From Paramacrobiotus richtersi (taxonomy: Eukaryota > Tardigrada > Eutardigrada > Parachela > Macrobiotidae): a stretch of DNA of 24,902 bases. The position numbers and the translations under genes are program-made. Position 1 is the first letter of the stretch, and the number at the start of each line of letters is the position of its first letter. The notes below the pieces were generated by a model. It made no database searches, was not told the DNA's origin, and saw only the letters and a list, made by a program, of their open reading frames with translations. Of the stretch, positions 9,822 through 20,477 are shown one piece after another. Location: the NCBI GenBank assembly GCA_034698045.1, contig JAQGAU010000690.1, forward strand, positions 1 to 24,902, in the 5' to 3' direction.

Positions 9822-11684
9822 CTACCCGCTGTTTATTTTTAACCTGGTCTCCCGCTCAGCAATACGATCCGCTCGACGCTGCTGACTTTTCTGAATCAAC
9901 AAGCTTCTCATTTTCGTAAATTCAGGGTGGGCGCGAGCGCATTGTCTCAGCTCTTTTAGCAAAAACAATTTTTTCATATCCTTCTTGTTTTGTTCCTGCC
10001 AATACGACCGCTCTTTATCTACGAAACATTCAGCGGCCGCCAAAATCTTTTTGGCAGTCTCTTTATCCCTGCAGATCTGTTGTTTCTTTTTCTCCAGTTG
10101 CTCCAACATTTCAAAGTGAAGGGAAATTAGCCGGTCCTTCAAATCAGCCAACGACATATCAGACAAGTGACCAAAGGACGATAAAGCACCAAAATCGAAT
10201 GTTTTTTCGTAGGTCATTATTCTCGCTTCCATTTCTCGGATGTTGGCAATTACTTCTTTACGACGCAGTTGCTCCTCCTCACATTGTTGCGCGAGTATTT
10301 CCAGTAACTGTTTGTTTTCATCTTTAACCAGTTTCGCCCTGTTTCTTTTCTGCTTCAGTAGCTTCGTGCGTGCTATAAGTAAGTGGGCTTTCGATATGCG
10401 CTGCACTTCCTCCACAGCAGCCTTTAATTGGCTAATAGTTTCATCCATCTCGGCTTGCCGTTGTTGTCTAAATTCTCTCTTATTCTCCCTTTCCTCAGCA
10501 GCCTTGAGTTTCGTTTCTTCTAAGAACGCATCACGCGCTGCAATGGCTTTTTCCAGGGACATCATTGCGTTAAGAATTTTCTTTTCATTTTCGATAACGG
10601 CTGCCTCCAGGTCTTCCTCCTCCTGCCTAAGGATTTCTGCTTCATGCTTTTCGGTATTTCCTGTTCCTTCGGCTAAAAACTTGGCCTCTCTGTCTGCTTT
10701 CTCTCGTAGTCTCTCCAGGTGCGCTTTTTCTCGTAAAATAGTCGCGGCTGTTTGCTTGACCATTTTGGCTTGATCGAAACGTTTTAATCGAACTCGTCTT
10801 TTAAGCGTGTGGGCACCAGCGGGTAGCGCTCGCAGTTTCTTCCTTTCCAGCTGCGTATTGTTTTCATCTGACACTGCTGCTCGTTTGCGACAAATCTGCC
10901 GCTTGTCGATCCTCCTTTTAAAACGCCGCATGCGGTTAGCATGCTCCTTTGTTTTCTTCTGCATGGCGATAGTGCTCTCAGACGGACTGTATGTTGTGGA
11001 TGGCACACGTTTCGCTTTGTAGTATAACACTGGCGGGAGACTGGCATTTTCTCGCGATAGAATACGGTTACTGGTATCTGACTTCACAAAAGAAAATGGC
11101 TTTAGGACTATCGATCGCTTCTTGTTGCGAAGTGTGGGCTCTTGGTTTTTTATTCCTCTTTCGATTTTCTCCACAACATTTCGGAGTGTGTGTTGATGAC
11201 TTTGATAAGGTGCAATAAGATTCACGTCAACATAGTCTTGGTCGTAGAGCTGGTACCAGTTTTTTCTTATAGGACCGTCGAAAGGATCTGCGTCCGCTTC
11301 GGATATCCCAGTAAGATACAGCAGAAACTTTCTCACCGAGTACGAATACAAATCTTGCACAGCGTTCTCAAAATCCAACGCATCGTAACATTGGAAGTCG
11401 AAGATTACCGTTTGCGCAAGGACATTTAACAACGGTGCGTCGCGGCGAAGATTTGTCGTCGGCTGTTGCTTAACGTATGGCTGGAGAACCGCGTCGAGAA
11501 TCTTGCGATTTTCAATACAGGCTTGGCAAGTGCCATTGATGCGGTCGATGGAGATAGCAGAGGGATGTTTGCCCCTCCTTTGCAAGTGTGCTTCGATATA
11601 ATCAGAAAGTGGTGTCAGAGAATCCTCACGATAATGTCCTATAACTTCTGCGCAGGACTTAAGGTCAATCGCAAGGTCATGCAT
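9822..11684 (-). CDS. CFAP99-like cilia- and flagella-associated coiled-coil protein
   Basis: This is a single uninterrupted frame of 620 residues from ATG (11684) to TAG (9824-9822). The first 180 or so residues look globular and carry the pattern I associate with CFAP99: ILDAVLQPYV, then LRRDAPLLNVLAQTVIFDF, a KFLLYLTG helix, and KNWYQLYDQDYVDVNLIAP. Residues about 180-300 are basic and Ser/Arg-rich. From about 300 to 600 the chain is a charged Glu/Lys/Arg/Ala-rich helix, typical of a long coiled coil. CFAP99 proteins are axonemal components of motile cilia. The gene lies head-to-head with a radial spoke head gene, which agrees with an axonemal role. Its lack of introns contrasts with all other genes here. 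The identification is by eye; another coiled-coil axonemal protein remains possible. Confidence 0.65.
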   Translation of the reverse strand: MHDLAIDLKSCAEVIGHYREDSLTPLSDYIEAHLQRRGKHPSAISIDRINGTCQACIENRKILDAVLQPYVKQQPTTNLRRDAPLLNVLAQTVIFDFQCYDALDFENAVQDLYSYSVRKFLLYLTGISEADADPFDGPIRKNWYQLYDQDYVDVNLIAPYQSHQHTLRNVVEKIERGIKNQEPTLRNKKRSIVLKPFSFVKSDTSNRILSRENASLPPVLYYKAKRVPSTTYSPSESTIAMQKKTKEHANRMRRFKRRIDKRQICRKRAAVSDENNTQLERKKLRALPAGAHTLKRRVRLKRFDQAKMVKQTAATILREKAHLERLREKADREAKFLAEGTGNTEKHEAEILRQEEEDLEAAVIENEKKILNAMMSLEKAIAARDAFLEETKLKAAEERENKREFRQQRQAEMDETISQLKAAVEEVQRISKAHLLIARTKLLKQKRNRAKLVKDENKQLLEILAQQCEEEQLRRKEVIANIREMEARIMTYEKTFDFGALSSFGHLSDMSLADLKDRLISLHFEMLEQLEKKKQQICRDKETAKKILAAAECFVDKERSYWQEQNKKDMKKLFLLKELRQCARAHPEFTKMRSLLIQKSQQRRADRIAERETRLKINSG

Positions 11685-12206
11685 AGTTAAAACACCTTAT
11701 GAGATAGGTATGAGAGAGAGTGTATGTATCTCGTGACAGCAAACATAAATTCGAAGCCCGCGACTGTCGAGTTTGTGATTATAGCCGAAATAAAATACCT
11801 TGTAACCTTGTTCGTAAATATAAGTCGAGTACTGGCAAAATCAGTATTCTTTGTTCGAAAAAGATGTGCTGTCATAAACCATATTCGTACAAGTCGCCAT
11901 GCCATTCAACTATGTTGAATTACAACTGATGACACGCCCATGTGTTTGGCGTGTTTGGATGCTTTACGCACTGGAATGCTATTTTTTTTTATACAGCTTC
12001 GTTCACGAACCACAATAAGTTGCTATGCTGGATGAATATGAAATCCGACCAATACCTTGAGAAATCGTTCAGAAACAGCAGTAATATGCCTGATTCAATT
12101 GATTTATGAGAACGTTAAACTCAGAGGGACCCCCTTCACGTCAAATTTTTTCATCTAGCTGGATTTTGCCACTGGTACTCGGGTCACTGTCGAAGACTAT
12201 CACTTG
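11685..12206. promoter_or_regulatory. Shared divergent promoter region of the CFAP99-like and RSPH genes
   Basis: These 522 bp separate the two start codons, so both 5' untranslated regions and both promoters must fit here unless further upstream exons exist. A CCAAT sequence occurs near 12048 (plus). Two sequences loosely resemble half or degenerate RFX X-boxes, the usual control element of ciliary genes: GTCGCCATGCCATT at 11893-11906 and GTTGCTATGCTGGAT near 12019; neither matches the second half-site well. A 6-bp inverted repeat, TTCAAC/GTTGAA, lies at 11905-11919. No clear TATA box is seen. Confidence 0.5.
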
Positions 12207-14274
12207 ATGATGGAAGAATCGGACGTTTCTGTTCAGCCTTCCTCGCTGCTTTCCACAGACCACGAAGAAGTTGTCACGCCCTCAAAGCAAAGAATCCCGC
12301 TTCAGCCACAACCTGTATCAGAAGACGAGTTTCACAATGCGCTGGCCACCCTAATGTGGCGCGACGACATCAGCAATCGTCCGCTGTTCGACCATATAAG
12401 TGCAATGATCAAATGTATGGTATTCCAAGAGAAAGCTCAATTATGGGACGGGCGGCTGGATATTCTCAGCCGCTTGATAAAACGCTACAATGTCCCACCT
12501 GTTTCGCTACACCACATCAAGCCTGGCTATATCAAACCAACCGATCTGATAACATACGAGAACGTGCGCGATTTCCTCCTGCCCTTTGATGAACCTGAAT
12601 CGAAACGGCACGATCACGGAGGAAGCAGCTATGCACCACCTGAACATCCAGTTGATAACTTTCCTCCGCTACCGCACTTGGGAGAAGACGAAATGGAATC
12701 GGAAGAAATGAAAGCGGCTTATAAGCCGATTGACTTGTATGAGTGGCTCTTTTACGCGCAAGAAGGTGCGATTGGGCTCACGGAAACCGAAGTATACCTT
12801 ACAATGACCGCTATACTACGATTCCAGAAAGAGTGTTTTTCGGAATTGAAAAAGCTGCGCTTCTGGGGACGCATCGATACACAATGCAATCCTTATTATG
12901 TGATAGAATGCGAATTTAAACAGCACAGTGCAAAGTGGTATGAAAAGCCAGCAATGGTGCCGGAGGGTTTTTTAAACCAGGCAGACCAAAATCATAAGGT
13001 TACGATCTACAATCCGTTTGGAACTTACGGTGTTCGGGAAGAAACAGAGGATGTAGGGTTTACTTTGGATCTTGGCAAATTCCCTGTTCCGGCTCCGCCA
13101 GTCATTGATCCAGATCAACGGTTTAAAGACGTTCTTGTCGAAGAATGTGAGACTGGCACTAATATGTACTGTTATTACGTGTGCCAGGATCTTATTACGG
13201 CCGAATGGATGCGTCTGCCCGATGTGACCCCGGAGCAGGTCAGAAAGGCCCGGTTTCTAAAACACGGATTTACGGGAAATTTGTATTCGAAAATCAAAAC
13301 CTGTCCGACATTCCCAGGAGTGGAACAAAATTACCTCCGCGCGCAAATTGCTCGGATTTCTCACGGTACCGTTATTGGGCCGATTGGTCAGTTTATTCCA
13401 CCAGAAGAAGAGGACGAATCAGAAGAAGGCCCAAAGTTCAAATTAGTCGAAGATCCTGATTTTGAGCATCCGAAGCTGAACGAGATTTTATCGAACAGCC
13501 TAGGCGGTTACGGACATAATCTACCGTATATTTTACGCCAAGGGCGATGTTCGTGGTGGGATCCGTCGCCTGGAAAAAAACCAACGGGAGAAGAGGAAGA
13601 AGAAGAGGCTGAAGAAGCAGAGGAGGCCGAACCTGAAGAAGGGGAAGAAGCAGCTGAAGATAAACCGAAACAGAAGCGAAAGCTCAAAGCTAAGGTAGAG
13701 ACCGGACCAACCGTATTCAGTCCAATAACGGAAGATAAAGAAACGTCCAAAGATGTCCCGGCATGGATTATGCGCCCCACCTGTTCCTCATTGCCGCAGA
13801 ACGGCCTAGTTAAGTTGTGCTCGACATTGTGGTCAGGTGCAATGTGCCTTATTCAACAGACCAAGTCCGAAAACTTTTATGTGGGAAACGGCTTGAAGAA
13901 TGTGGAATACAAGTAAGCAGCTGGAAAAAATTCGAACTAAATACGATGCGGGAACGACGCGATAAGTAGTGGAGGGTTAAAGCAATTTTCGAATACATCA
14001 GGCGTGTATATTTCTATGAAATCGGTGTTCAAAGCGAACTTTTTATTTTTGTAGTCCTTACATGCCACCTGCGCCACAGCCAGTGCATAACCAGAATGCG
14101 AAATACCTGCAGCATGAAAGTGACCCATCGGTCGATGCCGAAAACGAGCAGAAACACAGGTTGGAGGAAGCTGAACAGGCACGATTAGAGGCACTTGAAG
14201 CTGCAAAGGAGGAGGCTGAAGAGCAAGCTGAAGCCGAGACTGCAGACGAAGAGGATGAGGGTGAAGAGGAATAG
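12207..14274 (+). CDS. Radial spoke head protein, RSPH4A/RSPH6A type
   Basis: Exons 12207-13912 and 14055-14274 join in phase (AA|T, Asn), giving 641 residues. The ATG at 12207 is followed by a second ATG. The N-terminal helix region (LFDHISAMIKCM) and the core show the family's conserved steps: LYEWLFYAQEGAIGLTETE, LKKLRFWGRI, YYVIECEF, a Gly-rich NMYCYYVCQ strand, FLKHGFTGNL, NYLRAQIARISHGT, GQFIPPEEEDE, DPDFE, YILRQGRCSWW, FSPITEDKE and FYVGNGLKNVEY, then a Pro-rich stretch and an acidic tail. The protein forms the head of the radial spoke, which contacts the central pair and tunes dynein in motile cilia and flagella. Acidic low-complexity segments lie near residues 461-490 and at the C terminus. 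Vertebrate RSPH4A and RSPH6A are paralogs, so no single symbol is assigned. Confidence 0.93.
13913..14054 (+). other. Intron of the RSPH4/6 gene (142 bp)
   Basis: The donor is GTAAGC at 13913, directly after AA. Its own TAA would otherwise end the frame at 13916. The acceptor is TTTTATTTTTGTAG, ending at 14054. Splicing continues the protein as VEYNPYMPPAPQP, as expected for the family's Pro-rich segment. Confidence 0.85.
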
Positions 14275-14788
14275 GTGATAGCGCAACAGTATCGCGCTTG
14301 TAATACATGGTGCTACCTGCTGAAACTCCGAACTACCGGATTCATACGAACGACACTGGCTCCGTTTTCCGACGTTTTAGTGGTTGCGTACTCGTCTGTT
14401 ATCGGCAAGGGAAAGGCAGCAAGAAAACAACAATCCGAAATTCAAAAACACGCGCAACGAGAACTGCTAATACGGTAGTGTGGACTGTGGTCGCTGTCGA
14501 AACCTTTCTTGTGCTAGCGCGGTTGAAGTGCATAGAATGGATGGCCAGCCGTATGTAGCACAATTCTGCAGGGACAACCAGATGGATTTGAATATATTTA
14601 ACACTTTGCCTCTGGAAGAGTCCTTTGACTATACCAAGGGAGGAAGTAAGAATACTTGTTATTATACAGTGGTATGTAGATACGAGTATACTGACTCCAC
14701 TATGCATGTTCTAGGTTAATGAGAGTAGCAGACGTCTGATGTGACGAGAACCGGATGTGATCAAGATTTGTTTCTTGAAATAATGATA

Positions 14789-14822
14789 GTATTGTTACAG
14801 TGATTGTATTGTTACAGTGTTA
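14789..14822. repeat. 17-bp tandem repeat
   Basis: GTATTGTTACAGTG is repeated head-to-tail with a 17-bp period (14789-14805 and 14806-14822), with differences only in the last three bases. It lies between convergent genes; no function is implied. Confidence 0.6.
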
Positions 14823-14948
14823 TAAAGCATTTCTGGAAACTGGACAGTGATGTGCCAAAATATTGTGTAAGGTTTTCGATTCGGGTTTTTTTTACGTTGA
14901 AATACAGCACGAGGCGTTTACTACTGGTTGCACACAACTGCATGCGAA

Positions 14949-14974
14949 TTTATTGCGACCGTTAAAATAATAAA
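14949..14974. terminator. Opposed polyadenylation signals of two convergent genes
   Basis: AATAAA lies at 14954-14949 on the minus strand, 50 bases past the stop at 15004. AATAAA also lies at 14969-14974 on the plus strand, the only such hexamer seen downstream of the RSPH stop. If both are used, the two 3' ends overlap. Confidence 0.4.
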
Positions 14975-15003
14975 AACTATGACAACAATGCAATTCGTAC
15001 AAG

Positions 15004-15810
15004 TCATATCGCATCACTTCCGGTGTTACTGATTCTGTTGCTCGAAAGGAATTCAAAGCCTGAACTGCCAGCAGCTTTTAACTCCACTGTTGATTCGTGC
15101 CGACTCTTCTCAGGGTGTTTCGTCATACCTTTCAGTGGAAAACTGGCAAACGGTTCCAGAACGCTTTTAAGAGCAGCTTCCGCCGAACTGCAGCATTCCT
15201 TGCCCACAGATACAATCGTCTGTCGAATGACAACTCGTTTCTTACTTCTCGCAATTCGTTTTGCTAAGGACTTGCGCAATGGGTACAGTCTCGTGTTTGA
15301 ATGTACCTGTGGAGAATGTGCTCCTTGTTTTTGAAGAGTCAGCGATTTTTTAGCGGAAGATGCGGTACGCGTTGTGGGAACGATATCTGTCTTGATTGTT
15401 TCCCACGAATCCTTAGAGTCTGCGGTTAAGTCCTTTCTGGATGTCAAAGGCACTAACTTGTTTCGCAACGACGAATTGGAGGACAATTTCTCAGATGCAT
15501 CAGTTTCTGTAGGCAAAGCCTGTTTGGAATTGTTCGGCGCTGCTGTTGGTGAAACAGGCTTTTGCAACCTTTTGGATGAAACAGTCGACTTGAAATTTAA
15601 CGGATCGGTCAAAGTCGTACCCGAGCTCTCGGCACCCTTAATTGGAGAGACGGTCCCGTTGCTTGCAGATGTGGTAGAATACAAGGGACTGCGACGCTTT
15701 TGACCCGGCTTCAGCTTGGCAGCACCGGGGCGGCATAAAGGCTGGCTGACAGCAAGCGGAATAGTTCGTAGACTTTTGCTGGCTGTATGGTTCTCGGCGG
15801 CATTGCTCAT
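15004..15810 (-). CDS. Ser/Lys-rich low-complexity frame, probable 3' part of the SANBR-like gene
   Basis: An open frame of 268 residues runs from ATG 15810 to stop 15004. It is rich in Ser, Thr, Lys and Pro, with basic clusters such as RIARSKKRVVIR that could act in nuclear targeting. No domain is recognised. It lies in the same frame as the frame ending at 15922, but two in-frame stops (TAA 15924-15922 and a TAG at about 15819-15817) separate them. It may be a terminal exon joined by an intron (one phase-consistent choice runs from GTAACA near 16009 to an AG just after 15795) or a separate small gene. A polyadenylation signal sits directly downstream, and none is seen between 15922 and 15811, which favours a shared transcript. 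Confidence 0.45.
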   Translation of the reverse strand: MSNAAENHTASKSLRTIPLAVSQPLCRPGAAKLKPGQKRRSPLYSTTSASNGTVSPIKGAESSGTTLTDPLNFKSTVSSKRLQKPVSPTAAPNNSKQALPTETDASEKLSSNSSLRNKLVPLTSRKDLTADSKDSWETIKTDIVPTTRTASSAKKSLTLQKQGAHSPQVHSNTRLYPLRKSLAKRIARSKKRVVIRQTIVSVGKECCSSAEAALKSVLEPFASFPLKGMTKHPEKSRHESTVELKAAGSSGFEFLSSNRISNTGSDAI

Positions 15811-15921
15811 TATACGCTAGTGCTTTGCATGTACTACAGGAACGGTGCATCGTGCTTTACGTGCCGTTCTTGCATCCTTGGCCTCCGCCTTTTGAGCCAG
15901 TCTTGTTGCTCTGGATACACT

Positions 15922-18900
15922 TTATGCACTATCGAAAAACAACATCTTGTGAAGCTTCTCCGTTCGGCTTTCCCACGCTGTTTCCGTCACCGTTATCTGC
16001 TTGTTACAAACTGCGCGCATCTTCTGCAGCTGCATAAATCCGCGGTTTCGATCAACTGGTTGAGTAAAGGCGTCCCACCTTTTCCCTTCCAAAGCGGCGA
16101 TTACCCTCAACAGTCTTTTGCGAAAACTTGTATTTGTGGTTATGTCGCCGATGGCACTGTTTTCTGAGTTTCGCTGGATTAACCGAAATGAGCGAAACAT
16201 CCCAGAAAACATTTGTTCTCTGGCATTAACAGCTCTGCGAAAAAAGTTCTCTACACCTCGCAGGAACTCATCCAAGAGTGCGCGATTCCGCGACGCGACG
16301 ATGGGATCACTGCAATTCTTTGCCAGTGTAGGAAAGGGAATTTGCCGGATTAGATTCAGTAGAAATTTCTCTGATGGTTGCAGTGTTGGCGGTGAGCCAT
16401 TCTCCAGTATATCCAACAAAGAATTACTCAAGCCAATGTCGCACCAACCAGATGAAAGCTTGCTAGAACCCCTTGGAGTTCCACAATCAGAATGGTTCTT
16501 TTCCAAAAGTTGATCAAAACCTTTTGCGTTCATAAATGTTGCGGTATAGGGACGGAGGACGCAACCATTCCACGGTTTTTTGTCCGCTGTTAAAAGAGGA
16601 TGGCTGTCCAGATGACGCAACAGTTTTCGTATTCCCAGTTCATGGTTTGCTTTCTTCGATAGGCAGATATCGAAAACAACCCGGTCACTGCTTAAATGTG
16701 AAGATTCAGGGATTTCGGTTGTCCGTGAGTCGAAAGCTTCGGTTCGCAAACTGTCATCTTGAGGCTGATGTCTGACAGGGCTTTTATCCCGGTCGGCCGC
16801 GTTCAGTTTTGTGTTTGGTCGGATGGTTATCCGCAGGATCTTATCCGTGAATTCGGCTAGAAGTGAAGGCTTTACTCGTAACCTGTTCAGAATCCCGCTA
16901 TCCTGACAGGCAGTCTTTCGCCCTGATTTCGGTGAACTGTACCGTAGCAGCTGCTGTAGGCTCTGAAAATCGGTAGAAGATGATGAGACTACTGGAGCAC
17001 CGAAATGATCCAAAATGGAGATATTTGACGATGAATCCGCAATATGGTATCCGAATCGATTAGCGGCCGACGGTTTCCTTTGGGATTTAATCGAGCCAGC
17101 TGACTGCCGATCCACCTGTTTAAACCGATCTGACCGCGTCCAAACTTTGGAAGTGCCGTTCGCAGCCACCCCACTTTTTGATTTTGCAACAGAAATGTGG
17201 CTTCTAACGCTTTTACGTTTGCTTTGACGCTCGCACGTTTTGAACTGTTGTCCGGATGACTTTTGACTGGATTTTTTCGAATTAACTTTGCGCAGGGCAA
17301 TGCGCTGAACCTTTGGTTTACGGGGATAGTTCATCTTTTGTTTATACTTCCGCTTCCGACCAATGCTTTCGCTGAGCGCACTGCAAAGTAAAAGAGACTT
17401 CCATGATATCAAAAACCAATAATAACCTTATCGGCAACCTTACTTCTGTTCCGAAATTCGCTCTTTTTCCAGGTTTTCCGCCACGACCGCAGCGTCCGCC
17501 TTTAATTTCCAGCTATGGTAAAGCCTTGTGTACAATCCTTTGTATTCCGGCAGCACAAGATTTGGAATGTAGCGTAAACGGGCTGCAAAAGGTCCGCCTT
17601 TGCCTTTGACCGCATCAGAACTGTTGACTGTATCTAAGCCAATTCCCGGGGCATCCTGTTCATCTGGTTGGCAAGCATGACTGCGGGCATTGGGTTTGCT
17701 GGTAGAATCATCGCCTTGGTCAATAGGATCGTTTTCATCAGTCCCCTGAGTCAACTCAGTTGGATGGACTTTCGTAAATTCATTAAGGTAGATTTTCAGA
17801 TACCGCATGGACATCCTTTCTAGACAACCAAATGCGGGTGCTAGCAGTGAAGGAGAAACCATGCTTTTAACTGAATCTTACCGTACCTTCGATACGCATG
17901 CAGTCCTGCTTTGACCAAAGCGGACGATTTGCCTCCCATGCAACGCCGACAAGATCCTGTATCGCTGCTATCGCCCGGGTGGGTAACGCTGACGAATCTT
18001 CGAGGATGCTGCTGTCAACTAGACTAGACGTGAAAAATCTTCCGAAGCGGACACTTCTTCGCAGCACATCTGTACGTGCTAGTGTAATCTGAAAAAAACG
18101 TTTTGTAAGCCGAATGAGTTAAACGCATTATAAACGAAGCAGAAATGTCCGTTTTGTTTGAATAGTACAGTCTCACTTTACGAGTCTCCTGGCATGGGAA
18201 TTCTGTTTTGCCGCACCCGTTTCTGCAGCATACGTTGTGGCATACTCCTACGGTAAGGGTACCTTGTCTCTCGATACGGATATCCAAATCCACCAACTGA
18301 GATGGCTACTGCCGGTCACAAAACGGGTGTCAAAGCTACGCACCGGTATCGCACCCACTCGCACATAGTGATAACTACCCCACCTTGTTGCACTTTGCGC
18401 AGTGCAGCAAATTAAGAGTTCCGTACAGTTTCCAAAACAGTGTTTCCTGTTTATTCGCGACACAGTTTTCGTTTGTCTCTTGGATCTTGTCCAGTAAGTG
18501 ACTATCTGGGTGCCTGAAAATCACAACAGAACAGAAGCTCGTAAAACGACTCTGCCAGTACTTGATAGTTTGGTGTCGGAGCACAGGAACTATAATATTA
18601 TCTGCCATATCTGTTCCTGCACATACTTTGCATGTAAATATCCAACTGTCCCATTCGGACGTCGAAAGACAAAAGGAGCATCACAGTCAATATAACTGGA
18701 TATTTCAGGATTCATACAGCGCTTGCAGTAAACGCAAATGAACATGTTGTTCGCATTTCCGTATGGAAAATAATTTCGTAAGATTATTTGAGTCTCATCC
18801 TCATTTAAAAGCATAGCATTCCATTCCCTGTACAGGTTCTCGATCAAGCAATCATTCTCTGCCGAAAGGTCTTCCACAAAGGCCGGAGATAAGTGCTGAG

Positions 18901-19705
18901 CGAAAGCGCTTATGGCTTTTTCAACCAAATAGTCCATTTTTCTATCGCGGTGCTGTAATACCGATGGCCAGTTGCTCAGGATGTATTCAAGCACGACCTT
19001 CTTAGCAGGCTGCAAACCCATTATCACGGAAGCGGCGAACAATGAAAGCGCTAGTTTTGGTTCGATCGCTGGTTGCTTTTCCTGGTGTTCCCTCAAGTGG
19101 AACTTGGCAAAATTCAAAAGCCAGTCCCAGAGTATTTTGGGTAAAAATAACGAGATCTGAATGGGTACCGTTTCTTCGCAGCACGTTTTAGTGGAGAGCA
19201 TATCCTTGAAGTACGACATCGTGGAACACAAAAGCTCGGCATTTATGGCGTAGGCTCGCACTAGATTCTCGGACAAAGGCTTGGTTTCATCACGAATGCA
19301 AATGATGATATCATGACCGTCACAGTGAACTGGATCAAATTTTTCCGTACTTTCTTCGGCGATATCAACGGCAGACTTTGAAGCCACACCCAAATGCGAT
19401 ATTCCTGTCTGCCTATTGCCGTGTATTCCATATAACGACTTGCTGGTGATTTTCAGAAACGTCTTGCATAGCTGACTGTGAAATAGGTTCTCAGCGCGAC
19501 ATTTCCTATACGGTGAACTTAGGCCTTCCACAACTCTGTTTTTGTGGGTCTCCGTATTAGATTCGCGTGGCAGAATATCCTTGTCATGATTATCGAGATT
19601 GAAATCAGTGGCAGATAACACTGAGGGAGGTGATTCATGCAAGTACGATTTGTAAATTTTCGGATGCTGCAGTACGAAGGTAGGCACGGGAATTGGTAGA
19701 GCCAT
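15922..19705 (-). CDS. BTB-domain protein of the SANBR (KIAA1841) type with long C-terminal extension
   Basis: Minus-strand exons 19705-18627, 18513-18384, 18296-18177, 18088-17887, 17840-17444 and 17380-15922 all join in phase, giving 1,128 residues if the gene ends at 15922. The BTB-like domain spans about 132-240 (HDIIICIRDETKPLSENLV, then LLCSTMSYFKDML, a pattern shared with KIAA1841/SANBR). A Cys cluster follows (CVYCKRC, 324-330), then FRRPNGTVGYLHA and, across the first intron, LFWKLYGTLNLLHCAKC, matching SANBR's RLWGTINWLTCSRC step. SANBR restrains class-switch recombination in mammals; the role in invertebrates is unknown. No SANT domain is evident in residues 1-130. Exons 4-6 have no recognised homology and are Ser/Lys/Arg-rich. 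Exons 1-2 are secure. The exon 2-3 junction uses a weak donor (GTGGGG), and linkage to the tail is inferred from phase only. Confidence 0.68.
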
Positions 19706-19944
19706 ATGGAAGGCAAAAATCAGGCGTGGTGGCCGGGTCTTTGGTACTTGGCCGTCTTCGTATTCCTAAAGCGTATCTACGCTTAGCAGCACGTGTTGAA
19801 GTGTTGGTGACTGTATATCGATTCAGATACTGTACTTGTGTTACGATTTGGTTGCTACGAATAGAATCAACAGGTAGACTTTTTTACCCACATGGAACTT
19901 TACGGCCGGTTCGTGTGGTTCTGCCCAATAGGTGCAGCCCTTGT

Positions 19945-19978
19945 AGGGAACTGTTCTTTTTGGTTGCAGGGAACTGTT
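19945..19978. repeat. 11-bp direct repeat
   Basis: AGGGAACTGTT occurs at 19945-19955 and 19968-19978, a 23-bp spacing, in the presumed promoter side of the SANBR-like gene. It may be chance. Confidence 0.4.
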
Positions 19979-20185
19979 GAACTATTGACCGTAGAAATGA
20001 CGATGTAGAACATGGCCAACTGTACACTCAGGCGTCCGTTGTGTGTCATTTGATAGACCTCGATCGCCCTTTCTTTCCTACGTGGACCGACGGCCATTTA
20101 TCACTGCAGATTAACCACCACAAGCTACAGCGGCGCCTTGTTGTGTGTAGCAGTTAATGCACAACCTACGCGATGCTTTTTCTAC

Positions 20186-20191
20186 TTTATT
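20186..20191 (-). terminator. Candidate polyadenylation signal of the polycystin gene
   Basis: AATAAA on the minus strand lies about 290 bases downstream of the stop at 20478. Position is the only support. Confidence 0.35.
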
Positions 20192-20477
20192 TGTTCCGGC
20201 CGGTGATTTTAGTATATCATCGGTGCTTTCCAAACCATAGTAATATAATATGTAAGAGAACATTAGACTGATCGTACCATTAGCCCACACAGCACAGTAT
20301 TTCCACAGAAAGACATATGTATGTGTCTGGATCCAGGAATGTGTATTGCATAACATTTGTACCGGGACAAATGGACAGACTAGATAACTGTACGGATCAA
20401 GTCATATGCCGGTACAGCCAACCAACATACTAATATTCGAAAGCGAGCGGACTACAATGTCATGTAGATTGTCTTGC

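Larger units (their letters stand above)
14275..15003. other. 3' flank of RSPH4/6 and convergent spacer
   Basis: The next gene on the other strand ends at 15004. Plus-strand frames at 14307-14558 and 14480-14719 are open but show no recognisable domain, and I treat this as 3' untranslated or intergenic sequence. It carries a small tandem repeat at 14789-14822 and overlapping polyadenylation signals near its right end. Confidence 0.5.
19706..20477. other. Spacer between the polycystin 3' end and the SANBR-like start
   Basis: Both neighbours are on the minus strand, so this holds the 3' untranslated region of the polycystin gene and the promoter of the SANBR-like gene. A minus-strand AATAAA at 20191-20186 lies about 290 bases past the polycystin stop. 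AGGGAACTGTT is directly repeated at 19945-19955 and 19968-19978. No coding sequence is recognised. Confidence 0.5.

Noticed and set aside
10240-10773. 177-codon Ser/Arg/Phe-rich plus-strand frame
   Set aside because: It is the exact antisense of the CFAP99-like coiled coil; Glu/Lys/Ala-rich helices give open Ser/Phe/Leu-rich shadows.
11893-12035. RFX X-box sites in the divergent spacer
   Set aside because: Only one half-site fits in each case; not strong enough to annotate as binding sites.
13508-13780. 90-codon minus-strand frame rich in Ser
   Set aside because: It is the antisense shadow of the GAA/GAG-rich acidic segment of the radial spoke head gene.
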